This document shows, piece after piece, positions 7,850-16,537 of a DNA stretch of 64,000 nt. How positions within the stretch are numbered: position 1 is the stretch's first letter; every line of letters begins with the position of its first letter. Origin of the DNA: Immundisolibacter sp049322795 (GTDB taxonomy: Bacteria; Pseudomonadota; Gammaproteobacteria; Immundisolibacterales; Immundisolibacteraceae); NCBI GenBank assembly GCA_049322795.1, contig JBMOQH010000014.1, positions 186,001-250,000 on the forward strand, written 5' to 3'. Under the pieces are notes generated by a model. The model was given only the letters and a program-made list of their open reading frames with translations. It did no database searches and was not told the DNA's origin. The position numbers and the translations under genes were made by a program.

Positions 7850-9218
7850 ACAGACACTTCGCCTCCCCCACATCGCGGTACCGTCGATGAATCCAGCACC
7901 CCGTACCTGGGACGTCGCCGCGCGTCTCGCCACGGCACCGCTCGGTGCGCTGCACTGGCTGGTACTGGCGCTCACCTTTGCCGTGGCCGCTACCGATGGC
8001 CTGGACGCGCAGCTCATCGGCTTCACGGCACCGCAGATCGCCGCCGAGTTCGGCATCGGCAACGACCGCCTGGGGCCGGTATTCAGCGCCGCGCTGGTCG
8101 GCATGACGGTTGGCGCGCTGGCGTTCGGCACGCTCGGCGATCGCCTCGGCCGGCGTCGCACGATGATCTTCTGCGTGGCGCTGTTCGGCGCCGGCACGCT
8201 GGCGACGGCGTTTGCAAGCAGCGTCGAGCAGATCATGGCGCTGCGCCTGCTGACCGGGCTCGGCCTCGGCGGTGCGCTGCCCAATGCCGTGACGCTGGTG
8301 GCCGAGTGCGCACCGGCCCGGCATCGGGCCCTGCAGGTGACGCTGATGTATATCGGCTTCTCGGTGGGCGGCATGCTGGGCGGCCTGATTGCCAGCGAGC
8401 TGGTGGTCTCGCACGGGTGGCGGGCCATGTTCTACGTGGGCGGCGGATTGCCACTGGGGCTGACACTGTTGCTGCTGTGGCTGCTGCCCGAGTCGCCGCA
8501 GTTCCTGGCCCGCCGCACGGGCAGCGGCGCGGAGCTGGCGCGTTTGCTCGCGCGCATCGACCCGGCCGGCGCCTACGCGCCGCAGGACCGCTACACGGCA
8601 GCGGAACCCGCCACGCGCAGCGGCGCCGACGCGCTGTTTCGCGGCGGGCGGCTGCGCAACACGCTGCTGCTGTGGCTGGCGTTTTTCATCAACCTGCTGG
8701 TGCTGTTCTTCCTGATGAACTGGCTGCCGAAGCTGCTGGTGGATGCGGGCGTGCCCCTCGCCCGCGCCATTCGCACGGCGGTCACCTTCGGCATCGGCGG
8801 CGTGCTGGGCGCGCTGGTGCTGGCGTGGCTGTCGACGCGCTACAACCCGCGCCACATGCTGGCGACGTTCTTCGCGCTCGGCGCGCTCGCCATCATGGCC
8901 ATAGGTCTTGGCGGCGGGCGCTATGCGGTGGTGCTGGCGGCCAGTTTCGCGACCGGCCTGTTCGCCGGCGCGGCGCAAGTGGGCCTGTACCCGATCGCCA
9001 CGCAGGTCTACCCCAGCACGGTGCGCGCCACCGGCGTCGGCGCGGCGCAGGCCTGGGGCCGCATCGGCTCGATCTTCGGACCCTTGGCCGGCGGCTGGCT
9101 GGCCGCCGTGGAACCGCCCTTCGCGCTGTATTTCCTGATATTCGGCGCGCCGCTGCTGGTGGCCGCGGCGGCCATCGCGGCGATGCGCGACAGCCGCGAC
9201 GCCAACGCCCCGTCCTGA
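7839..9218 (+). CDS. MFS transporter, AAHS-like (second copy)
   Basis: A 459-residue MFS protein related to the one just upstream. Seen: TDGLDAQLIGFTAPQIAAEFG in helix 1 (an AAHS-type D-x-x-D), GDRLGRRRTMIF in loop 2-3, and the pattern ALRLLTGLGLGGALPNA shared with its neighbour (ALRFLTGLGLGGAVPNA). The start at 7839 overlaps the previous gene; a second ATG at 7887 (MNPAPRTW) would avoid the overlap, and neither has a strong Shine-Dalgarno. The pair is probably a tandem duplication or a two-gene uptake operon for related aromatic acids. Substrate unknown. Confidence 0.85.
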   Translation: MPNEQTLRLPHIAVPSMNPAPRTWDVAARLATAPLGALHWLVLALTFAVAATDGLDAQLIGFTAPQIAAEFGIGNDRLGPVFSAALVGMTVGALAFGTLGDRLGRRRTMIFCVALFGAGTLATAFASSVEQIMALRLLTGLGLGGALPNAVTLVAECAPARHRALQVTLMYIGFSVGGMLGGLIASELVVSHGWRAMFYVGGGLPLGLTLLLLWLLPESPQFLARRTGSGAELARLLARIDPAGAYAPQDRYTAAEPATRSGADALFRGGRLRNTLLLWLAFFINLLVLFFLMNWLPKLLVDAGVPLARAIRTAVTFGIGGVLGALVLAWLSTRYNPRHMLATFFALGALAIMAIGLGGGRYAVVLAASFATGLFAGAAQVGLYPIATQVYPSTVRATGVGAAQAWGRIGSIFGPLAGGWLAAVEPPFALYFLIFGAPLLVAAAAIAAMRDSRDANAPS

Positions 9219-9221
9219 CCG

Positions 9222-9253
9222 CCGCCGGACACTATCAAGCCCCGCCGGACACT
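9222..9253. repeat. 12-bp direct repeat spaced by 20 bp
   Basis: CCGCCGGACACT occurs at 9222-9233 and again at 9242-9253, a 20-base period (about two DNA turns), in the 105-base gap ahead of the EAL-HDOD gene. This could be a two-site operator for that gene or a small chance duplication. No matching known site is recognised. Confidence 0.4.
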
Positions 9254-9323
9254 GCCGATACAGGCTCATGACCACCGGCAGGACCCGCAACGGGCTGGCG
9301 CCGGACGCAGGAGTTTGCAGGCA

Positions 9324-10526
9324 ATGCGCAACATTTATCTCGGCCGTCAGCCGATCTTCAACAAGGACCTGAAACCGGTCGCCTACGAACTGCTGTACCG
9401 GGACGGGGCAGCCGACCATTCGGACAAGAACGACGCGCGCGCGTCTGCCGACGTACTGATCAACACCTTCCTCGAAATGGGTGTGCAACGGGTGGTCGGC
9501 AAAGCGCGCGCCTTCATCCACGTCACGCCGGAAATCCTCGACGACAACCTGCTGCGCCTGTTCGACCCGGCGCAGCTGGTCCTGCAGCTGATGCCGGACG
9601 CGGCCTTCGACGACAACCTGCTGGAGTCGGTCAGCCGCTTGCGCGCCAACGGCTACGGCATCAGCGTCGATGACCTGCTGGTGCATGAGGGCACGCTGCC
9701 GCTGCTGGAGCTGGCGCACTTCGTCAAGGTCGACCTGCAGGCGGTGCCCGAGGCGGAACTGGCGGAGCACGTGGCCGCCCTGCGGCAATTTCCGGTGTCC
9801 CTGATCGCCGAGAAGGTCGAGACCCATGAACAGTTCGCCCAGTGCCAGGCACTCGGCTTCAATTTTTTCCAGGGCTATTTCTTTGCCCGCCCCAAGCTGG
9901 TGGCCAGCCGCACCGTGTCCGAGGATCGCCTCAGCGTGATGCAGCTGCTGGCGGTCCTGCACAGCCCCAAATCGCAGCTGCAGGACGTGCAGAACGTCAT
10001 CCAGCGCAGCGTGTCGCTCAGTTACCGCCTGCTGCGCTACGCCAACTCGGCAGCCTTCAACCTGCCGCGCAAGATCACCTCGATCGCGCAATCCATCGTC
10101 ATCCTCGGCCAGCGCCGCATTCGCGACATGGCCACCCTGCTGGCGCTTACCAACTCGAAGGATGTGCCACACGAGCTGACGCGCACCCTGCTGACGCGGG
10201 CGCGGCTGTGCGCGGAACTGGCGCCGCCGGGCCGCGGCGAGGCCGATGCGGCCTTCACCGCCGGACTGTTCTCCGGACTCGATGCCCTGCTGGACAAACC
10301 GCTCGCCCAGCTCCTGGATGAGCTGCCGCTGGCGGACGAAGTGCGCGCCGCCGTGCTGGAACACGAGGGACCGCTCGGGCGCATCCTGGAGGCGGCGCTG
10401 GCGCTGGAACGTGGCGATTTCGAAAATCCCGCCCTGCAGGCGCTGGAGTCGCAGCCCGCCCCGGGCGCTTACCTGCAAGCGGTTGACTGGGCCAACGGCG
10501 CCATGTCGGAGCTGCAGGCGGCCTGA
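9324..10526 (+). CDS. EAL-HDOD domain signalling protein
   Basis: A 400-residue protein with an N-terminal divergent EAL domain (about 1-200; MRNIYLGRQPIFNKDLK, YELLYRDG in place of a full EALLR, and GFNFFQGYFFARP at the end). A C-terminal HDOD domain follows (about 210-390; LLRYANSAAFNLPRKI...SIAQSIVILGQRRIRDM). In this YuxH/CdgJ-type family the EAL part usually lacks phosphodiesterase residues and the protein acts in c-di-GMP-linked motility or stress signalling through protein contacts. I start at the ATG 9324, which has AGGAG ten bases upstream; the in-frame TTG at 9315 sits too close to that site. It is followed by a strong terminator hairpin and a convergent gene. Confidence 0.88.
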   Translation: MRNIYLGRQPIFNKDLKPVAYELLYRDGAADHSDKNDARASADVLINTFLEMGVQRVVGKARAFIHVTPEILDDNLLRLFDPAQLVLQLMPDAAFDDNLLESVSRLRANGYGISVDDLLVHEGTLPLLELAHFVKVDLQAVPEAELAEHVAALRQFPVSLIAEKVETHEQFAQCQALGFNFFQGYFFARPKLVASRTVSEDRLSVMQLLAVLHSPKSQLQDVQNVIQRSVSLSYRLLRYANSAAFNLPRKITSIAQSIVILGQRRIRDMATLLALTNSKDVPHELTRTLLTRARLCAELAPPGRGEADAAFTAGLFSGLDALLDKPLAQLLDELPLADEVRAAVLEHEGPLGRILEAALALERGDFENPALQALESQPAPGAYLQAVDWANGAMSELQAA

Positions 10527-10535
10527 CCTGCGCAA

Positions 10536-10568
10536 AAATCCGTCACGGCAACAGGCCGTGACGGATTT
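10536..10568 (-). terminator. Rho-independent terminator for the glycerophosphodiesterase gene
   Basis: A perfect 14-bp stem (10536-10549 with 10555-10568) with loop AACAG. Read on the minus strand the stem is followed by a short run of T (A-run at 10534-10538 on the plus strand). It lies between two convergent genes and may also stop transcripts from the EAL-HDOD gene, though no T-run follows on that side. Confidence 0.75.
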
Positions 10569-10610
10569 CGTGCCGCTGGCGGCCGCGCACGATGCACGGC
10601 TGCCGTCGCG

Positions 10611-11879
10611 CTACAGCCCCATGCAGTTGGCGTAGTAAGTCACCGTGCCCGGCCAGTCGGAGAAGATGCCGAGCACACCCACCTGCCGCGCCAGCACGTC
10701 GAGCGCCAGGTACATGTCGCTGTCGGTGCGGATGGCCTCGCCGGCCGGATCGAACGCGTAGTAGAAGCCGGCCTTCGAGGCGCCGCGGCGCAGGTCCGAA
10801 CGCTCAAAGGTCCAGGTGATGATGTCGAAGCCGAGCTGTTTGAGTGTCACGGCCAGCGGCGACGGCACCACCTTGCCGTCCTGCACCGCCAGCAGCGCCG
10901 GCATCGGCGGCGCCACGATGCGCACCCCGAGCGCCTTGATGCGCTCGAGCTCGGCCCGCGGCAGCTCCGGCACCGTCTGGCCCGCAGTCGGGTCGTAGTC
11001 GACCAGATAGACCGCCTGGCGACCGTAGTCCGGCTCGTGCTGGACCCAGTACAGCACGTCATCCAGGTTGAACGACTGCGGCCAGGCGTCGCGCGGCTTC
11101 ACGCCGCCGGCGCGCAGCTCGTCGATCAGCCGCTGCGCGTACTGCGCCTGCCCGCCGAACACGGCGGCGATGCGCTGCGCGTCGCCACCCTTGAGCTCCG
11201 GCGTGTGCTTCACGCCGAGCTTGCGGTTCAGCGCGATGCTTTCGCGCAGCGTCAACAGCGTGCCGCGGCCGGTGTACAGATCCGTCCGCCAGTTGGCGGT
11301 GCCGCCCAGGAAGCCCGCCGCGTCGGACGCCGCCGGGTTGCTGGCGTCCATCTTGCCGGTGAGCGACTTGAACTCGTCGAGCGTGATGTCGCTGGCGCAG
11401 CACTTGGGCGACGAGCCCGGCCCGGCGTAGGGCACCGAGCACTTGGCGTTCAGCGGCGTGGCGACGATGTTGGTGGTGGTGTGCAGATCGCACTCGGCGT
11501 GCCGGCACACCAGCGCGCCGTCGGCGGTGAAGGTGACGTCGCACTCCACGATGCCCGCGCCCATGCGCGCGGCCGCTTCGTAGGACTCGCGTGTGTGCTC
11601 AGGAAACTGCAAGGCCGCGCCGCGGTGGCCGATGGAAAAATCGGTGCGCTTGAACGGCCCGTTGCCGCAGCTTTGCAGCGTCGACTTAAGGGCCCCGTCC
11701 TGCATGCCGGCCACCAGATAGAACGGCCGTGGCCCAACCTGGATCAGTTGCCGGGCGGCGGCCACTTCCGGCAAATGCCCGGCAGCCTCGCCACCCTTGC
11801 CGGCGAAGGCCGGTACCGACATCGCGGCACCAGCCAACAGGCCGATGGCCGCCAACGTGGAAAACACGCTTCGTTTCAT
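10611..11879 (-). CDS. Exported glycerophosphodiester phosphodiesterase
   Basis: A 422-residue GDPD-family enzyme that hydrolyses glycerophosphodiesters to glycerol-3-phosphate and an alcohol. Seen: signal peptide ending SVPAFAG; catalytic HR in IGHRGAALQFPEHT (H85, R86), metal ligands in VECDVTF (E112, D114) and H127 in CRHAECDL; a C-terminal barrel segment GVLGIFSDWPGTV. It contains a Cys-rich insertion (SPKCCASD and others), consistent with disulfides in the periplasm. I use the ATG at 11879; a GTG one codon earlier also exists. The gene stands alone, ended by the hairpin at 10536-10568. A role in phosphate or glycerol scavenging is inferred. Confidence 0.88.
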   Translation of the reverse strand: MKRSVFSTLAAIGLLAGAAMSVPAFAGKGGEAAGHLPEVAAARQLIQVGPRPFYLVAGMQDGALKSTLQSCGNGPFKRTDFSIGHRGAALQFPEHTRESYEAAARMGAGIVECDVTFTADGALVCRHAECDLHTTTNIVATPLNAKCSVPYAGPGSSPKCCASDITLDEFKSLTGKMDASNPAASDAAGFLGGTANWRTDLYTGRGTLLTLRESIALNRKLGVKHTPELKGGDAQRIAAVFGGQAQYAQRLIDELRAGGVKPRDAWPQSFNLDDVLYWVQHEPDYGRQAVYLVDYDPTAGQTVPELPRAELERIKALGVRIVAPPMPALLAVQDGKVVPSPLAVTLKQLGFDIITWTFERSDLRRGASKAGFYYAFDPAGEAIRTDSDMYLALDVLARQVGVLGIFSDWPGTVTYYANCMGL

Positions 11880-12001
11880 CACACTACCCCCTGCTTGAAC
11901 GATGACGCACCCGGCGCATGCCGGAGGTCGGCACTGTCAAACGTGCGTATTCAGGGGGCGTGACAGCCGGGTGACAGAGCGATGACGATGACCGCGAACG
12001 A

Positions 12002-12598
12002 TCAGGACGCGCGCGTGACCAGCACGTGGCGCACATGTGCCACGCGCTCGGCGACGGTATACAGGGACAGCACCGCCATCAGCACCATGGCGGGCCCGAG
12101 CAGTCCCAGCAACAGTCCGGCGATGGTCAGGACCAACCGTTCGGCGCGACTCATGAGCCCGACCTTGCAGTCGATGCCGAGCGCCTCGGCCCGGGCGCGC
12201 GTGTAGCTGACCAGCAGCGAGCCGAGCAGCGCCAGCACCACCAGCGCCACCAGCAACGGGCGATCGGCCAGAGCGAAGCGGTAGGCCACCGCCGCCAGCA
12301 CGGCGCCTTCGCCGATGCGGTCGAGGGTCGAGTCGAAAAAGGCGCCAAACGGGCTGGCCTGTCCGGTCTCGCGCGCCAGCATGCCGTCCAGCAGATCGCC
12401 GAGACTGCCCACGATCAGCACCAGCGCCCCCAGGCGCAGCCAGCCGGCGCCGATGCAAAGCGCCGCGACCAGGCTCACGCCGAGCGCCGCCAGGGTGACC
12501 TGGTTGGGCGTCACGTCGTGCGCCGCCAGCCACTCCACGGCCGGTTGCAGCCGCGCGCGCAGCGGCTCTTCTACGCGATGGCGAAGCGATTCCAGCAT
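12002..12598 (-). CDS. CDP-alcohol phosphatidyltransferase family membrane enzyme
   Basis: A 198-residue integral membrane protein. The full class signature D-x2-D-G-x2-A-R-x8-G-x3-D-x3-D is present from D68 to D93 (DLLDGMLAR ... GAFFDSTLDR), with the two last Asp being catalytic. Several hydrophobic helices follow. The family moves a phosphatidyl (or similar) group from a CDP-linked donor to an alcohol such as glycerol-3-phosphate or inositol phosphate. The acceptor cannot be read from sequence, so no symbol is given. It starts 23 bases behind the stop of pyrC on the same strand and may be co-transcribed with it. Confidence 0.85.
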   Translation of the reverse strand: MLESLRHRVEEPLRARLQPAVEWLAAHDVTPNQVTLAALGVSLVAALCIGAGWLRLGALVLIVGSLGDLLDGMLARETGQASPFGAFFDSTLDRIGEGAVLAAVAYRFALADRPLLVALVVLALLGSLLVSYTRARAEALGIDCKVGLMSRAERLVLTIAGLLLGLLGPAMVLMAVLSLYTVAERVAHVRHVLVTRAS

Positions 12599-12621
12599 GT
12601 CGGGTCTCCGGGTTGGCGCGG

Positions 12622-13653
12622 TCAGTCCACCACCTGCCAGGCCACCTGTCCGCCCGCGCGCAGCGGCACCAGGCGATCGTCGCCGAACGGCAGGCTGTCC
12701 GGCACCATCTGCGGCGCGCGGCGCAGGGTGAGCGTGCCGGCGTTGCGCGGCAGGCGGTAGAAATCGGCGCCGTGGTGGCTGGCGAAGGCTTCCAGTCTGT
12801 CCAGCGCGCCGGCCGCGTCGAACGCTTCCACATACAGCTCGATGCCGGCGTGGGCGCTGTAGATGCCGGCGCAGCCGCAGGCGCTGTGCTTTTCCCGCGC
12901 CGGGTGGGGCGCGCTGTCGGTGCCGAGAAAGAACTTCGCGTCCCCCGACACGGCCGCTGCCAGCACGGCCGCGCGGTGCTCCTCGCGCTTGAGCACCGGC
13001 AGGCAGTAGTGGTGCGGGCGCAGGCCGCCGTCGAACAGCGCGCCGCGGTTCATGGACAGGTGCTGCGGGGTGATGCTGGCCGCCACGCCGCCGCGCGCGC
13101 CGCGCACGAAATCCACCCCCTCGCGGGTGGTGATGTGTTCCAACACCACGCGCAGGCCAGGGAACTGCGCCACCAGCGGCGCCAGATGCCGCTCGATGAA
13201 CACCGCCTCGCGGTCGAACACGTCGACCTTGGGATCGGTGACCTCGCCGTGTACCAGCAGCGGCAGGTCGATGGCCTGCATCGTCTCGAGCAGCGGATAG
13301 ATCGCCTCGATGCGCCGCACGCCGGCGTCCGAATGGGTGGTGGCGCCGGCCGGGTAGAGCTTCGCACCCACAATGCCGGCCGCCTTCGCGGCCTTGAGCT
13401 CATCGGCCGACGTCGCCTCGGTCAGGTACAGCGTCAGCAGCGGCGTGAACGCGGCGCCCGCCGGCAGCGCGGCGAGAATGCGATCGCGATAGGCCAGCGC
13501 CGCCGCCCCGGTGGTCAGCGGCGGGCGCAGGTTCGGCATCACCACGGCGCGGGCGAAGCGGCGCGCGCTGTCCGCCAGCACGGCGGCCAGCGCCGGGCCG
13601 TCGCGCAGGTGCAGATGGCAGTCGTCAGGGCGGGCGAGCGTCAGCGTGTCCAT
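12622..13653 (-). CDS. pyrC: Dihydroorotase
   Basis: A 343-residue zinc amidohydrolase that cyclises carbamoyl-aspartate to dihydroorotate in pyrimidine synthesis. Seen: zinc ligands in DDCHLHLRDG (H13, H15), the segment GAKLYPAGATTHSDAG holding the carbamylated Lys, VHGEV, EHITTREGV with a metal His, and LGTDSAPHP with the catalytic Asp. The length matches the class-II homodimeric PyrC. I use the ATG at 13653 (MDTLTLARPDDCHLHL); the longer open frame runs into the aceE promoter region without family similarity. It is divergent from aceE. Confidence 0.95.
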   Translation of the reverse strand: MDTLTLARPDDCHLHLRDGPALAAVLADSARRFARAVVMPNLRPPLTTGAAALAYRDRILAALPAGAAFTPLLTLYLTEATSADELKAAKAAGIVGAKLYPAGATTHSDAGVRRIEAIYPLLETMQAIDLPLLVHGEVTDPKVDVFDREAVFIERHLAPLVAQFPGLRVVLEHITTREGVDFVRGARGGVAASITPQHLSMNRGALFDGGLRPHHYCLPVLKREEHRAAVLAAAVSGDAKFFLGTDSAPHPAREKHSACGCAGIYSAHAGIELYVEAFDAAGALDRLEAFASHHGADFYRLPRNAGTLTLRRAPQMVPDSLPFGDDRLVPLRAGGQVAWQVVD

Positions 13654-13814
13654 GGCGTGTGGGCTGGCCAAAACCCGCATTATCCGCCGCACGGCGGGCT
13701 TGGAGCCGCTGGTAAACTGCGCCGGCCGGGGCCACCCCCCGGCACGGCTTCGGGCCGCGGCAGACACAGGGCCGCCGGTCCGCTCCGGCTTCAATCCACA
13801 CGCGGAGATCCTGC

Positions 13815-16517
13815 ATGAACAAACCGGAAGGCGGTCTGCCTGCCGTGGGCGCGCACGACGACGACCCATTCGAGACACGCGACTGGCTGGACGCACTGCG
13901 TTCGCTGGCGGCGGTGGAAGGCGAGACGCGCACCCGTTTCATCCTCGAAACCCTGCTCGACGAAGCCGGCCGCCTGGGCCTGAATCTTCCCCAGGGCCTG
14001 ACCACGGCCTATCTGAACACCATCCCCACGGCCCGCCAGCCGACCTATCCGGGCGATCAGGAGCTCGAGGGCCGCATCCGCGCCGCGCTGCGCTGGAACG
14101 CCATGGCCATGGTGACGCGCGCCAACCGCGAATCGACCGAGCTCGGCGGCCATATCGCGAGCTACGCCTCGCTCGCCACCATTTACGAGGTCGGCTTCAA
14201 CCATTTCTTTCACGCGCCGGGCGACGCCGGCGGCGGCGATCTGGTGTTCTACCAGGGGCACACCTCGCCGGGCATGTACGCGCGGGCCTTCCTCGAAGGC
14301 CGCCTGACCGAACGCGATCTCGACAACTTCCGCCAGGAGCTGGCCGACGGCGGCGGCCTGTCGTCCTACCCTCATCCGTGGCTGATGCCGGAGTTCTGGA
14401 GCCTGCCGACGGTCTCCATGGGTCTGGGACCGATGATGGCCATCTACCAGGCGCGCTTCATGGCCTACCTGGATGCCCGCGGCCTGGCGCCGATGGACGG
14501 CCGCAAGGTCTACGCCTTCCTCGGCGACGGCGAAATGGACGAGCCCGAATCGCGCGGCGCGCTGTCCGTGGCCGGACGCGAGAAGCTCGACAACCTGATC
14601 TTCGTCGTCAACTGCAACCTGCAGCGCCTGGACGGCCCGGTGCGCGGCAACGGCAAGATCATCCAGGAGCTCGAAAGCGAGTTCCGCGGCAACGGCTGGA
14701 ACGTCATCAAGGTCGTCTGGGGTTCGGAGTGGGACGACCTGCTCGGCCGCGACCGCAGCGGCCTGCTGAGAAAACGCATGGAAGAAGCCCTGGACGGCGA
14801 GTACCAGGCGTACAAGGCGCGCGGCGGCAAGTACACGCGCGAGCGCTTCTTCGGCAAGTACCCCGAGACGCTGCGCCTGGTCGAGCACCTGTCGGACGAT
14901 GACATCTACCGCCTGCGCCGCGGCGGCAACGACCCGCTGAAGATCTACGCCGCCTACGACGCCGCCGTGCGCCACCGCGGCCAGCCGACGGTGATCCTGT
15001 TCAAGACCGTCAAGGGCTACGGCATGGGCACGGCCGGCGAGGGGCAGAACATCACCCACCAGCAAAAGAAGATGACCGACGAGCAGGTGCGCGCGTTCCG
15101 CGACCGCTTCCGGGTGCCGATCGCGGACGACCAGCTGGCCGCCATCCCCTATTACAAGCCGGCCGAGGACAGCCCGGAAATGCAGTACCTGCATGCCCGG
15201 CGCCAGGCGCTGGGCGGCTACCTGCCGGCGCGCCGCGCGCAGGCGCCGCGTCTGACCATCCCCGGCCTCGACGCCTTCGGCAAGCTGCTGGAAGGCACCG
15301 GCGAGCGCGACATCTCCACCACCATGGCCTTCGTGCGCATCCTGACGCAGCTGGCCAAGGACCCGCACATCGGCCAGCACCTGGTGCCGATCGTGCCGGA
15401 CGAGGCGCGCACCTTCGGCATGGAGGGCCTGTTCCGGCAGCTCGGCATCTACGCGCCGGAAGGCCAGCTGTACGAGCCGGAGGACGCCGGCCACTTCATG
15501 TTCTACCGCGAGGACAAGAAGGGCCAGATTCTGGAAGAGGGCATCAACGAGGCCGGCGCCTTCTGTTCCTGGATCGCCGCCGGCACGTCCTACGCCATGC
15601 ACGGCGTGTCGATGATCCCGTTCTACATCTACTACTCGATGTTCGGCTTCCAGCGCATCGGCGACTTCGCCTGGGCGGCCGCCGACATGCGCACGCGCGG
15701 CTTCCTGATCGGTGGCACCGCCGGGCGCACCACGCTGGCCGGCGAGGGCCTGCAGCACCAGGACGGCCACAGCCACCTGCTGGCATCGACCATCCCCAAC
15801 TGCGTCGCCTACGACCCGGCCTATCTATACGAGCTCGCCGTGATCATCCAGGACGGCATGCGGCGCATGTACGAGGCCGACGAGAGCGTCTACTACTACA
15901 TCACCGTCGAGAACGAGAACTACGCCCACCCGCCGATGCCGGACGGCGCCGCCGACGGCATCCTGCGCGGCCTGTACCGCCTGCCAGCGCCGGCGCGCAA
16001 GAAAGGCCGCGGCAAGGCGCCGCCGGTCGTGCAGCTGCTGAGCAGCGGCGCCATCCTGCGCGAGGCCCAGGCCGCGGCCGAGATTCTGGAGCGTGATTTC
16101 GGCGTGCAGGCCGACCTGTGGAGCGCCACCAGCTTCAACGAACTGCGCCGCGATGGCCTTTCCGCACAGCGCTGGAACCGGCTGCATCCCACCGAAACGC
16201 CGCGCAAGAGCTATGTCGAGCAGTGCCTGGACGGCACCGACGGCCCGGTGATCGCCGCCACCGATTACATGCAGGCCTACGCCGACCAGATCCGGCCGTG
16301 GGTGCGCGGCCGTTACGAGGTGCTCGGCACCGACGGCTTCGGCCGCAGCGACACCCGTCGGCGCCTGCGCCAGTTCTTCGAGGTCAGCCGCGAGCACATC
16401 GCCTATGCCGCGCTCAAGGCGCTGGCCGACGAGGGTGCCGTGCCGGTGAAGACCGTCACCGAGGCCGCGAAAAAGCTTGGCATCGACCCCGAGCGGCCGG
16501 ACCCGGCCACCGTCTGA
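13815..16517 (+). CDS. aceE: Pyruvate dehydrogenase E1 component, homodimeric type
   Basis: A 900-residue thiamine-diphosphate enzyme that decarboxylates pyruvate and acetylates the lipoyl groups of E2. Seen: the ThDP/Mg motif beginning GDGEMDEPES (about residue 237) and ending NCNLQRLDG, HHxxH-like and transketolase-type segments, and GAFCSWIAAGTSYAMHG in the C-terminal half. Length is close to the E. coli enzyme (887). It is the first gene of aceE-aceF-lpdA, with aceF starting 20 bases downstream. The 161-base gap to the divergent pyrC must hold the promoter, but I cannot pick out a PdhR-type operator with confidence. Confidence 0.97.
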   Translation: MNKPEGGLPAVGAHDDDPFETRDWLDALRSLAAVEGETRTRFILETLLDEAGRLGLNLPQGLTTAYLNTIPTARQPTYPGDQELEGRIRAALRWNAMAMVTRANRESTELGGHIASYASLATIYEVGFNHFFHAPGDAGGGDLVFYQGHTSPGMYARAFLEGRLTERDLDNFRQELADGGGLSSYPHPWLMPEFWSLPTVSMGLGPMMAIYQARFMAYLDARGLAPMDGRKVYAFLGDGEMDEPESRGALSVAGREKLDNLIFVVNCNLQRLDGPVRGNGKIIQELESEFRGNGWNVIKVVWGSEWDDLLGRDRSGLLRKRMEEALDGEYQAYKARGGKYTRERFFGKYPETLRLVEHLSDDDIYRLRRGGNDPLKIYAAYDAAVRHRGQPTVILFKTVKGYGMGTAGEGQNITHQQKKMTDEQVRAFRDRFRVPIADDQLAAIPYYKPAEDSPEMQYLHARRQALGGYLPARRAQAPRLTIPGLDAFGKLLEGTGERDISTTMAFVRILTQLAKDPHIGQHLVPIVPDEARTFGMEGLFRQLGIYAPEGQLYEPEDAGHFMFYREDKKGQILEEGINEAGAFCSWIAAGTSYAMHGVSMIPFYIYYSMFGFQRIGDFAWAAADMRTRGFLIGGTAGRTTLAGEGLQHQDGHSHLLASTIPNCVAYDPAYLYELAVIIQDGMRRMYEADESVYYYITVENENYAHPPMPDGAADGILRGLYRLPAPARKKGRGKAPPVVQLLSSGAILREAQAAAEILERDFGVQADLWSATSFNELRRDGLSAQRWNRLHPTETPRKSYVEQCLDGTDGPVIAATDYMQAYADQIRPWVRGRYEVLGTDGFGRSDTRRRLRQFFEVSREHIAYAALKALADEGAVPVKTVTEAAKKLGIDPERPDPATV

Positions 16518-16537
16518 CGCAGGGAGCGACAACAACA

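Noticed and set aside
7836..10535. Very long open frame on the minus strand antisense to the second MFS gene and the EAL-HDOD gene
   Set aside because: Its product is rich in Arg, Gln, His and Ala with no domain; it mirrors real genes in a GC-rich genome.
13791..15776. Long minus-strand open frame inside aceE
   Set aside because: Low-complexity product with no motif; the opposite frame is the strongly conserved aceE.
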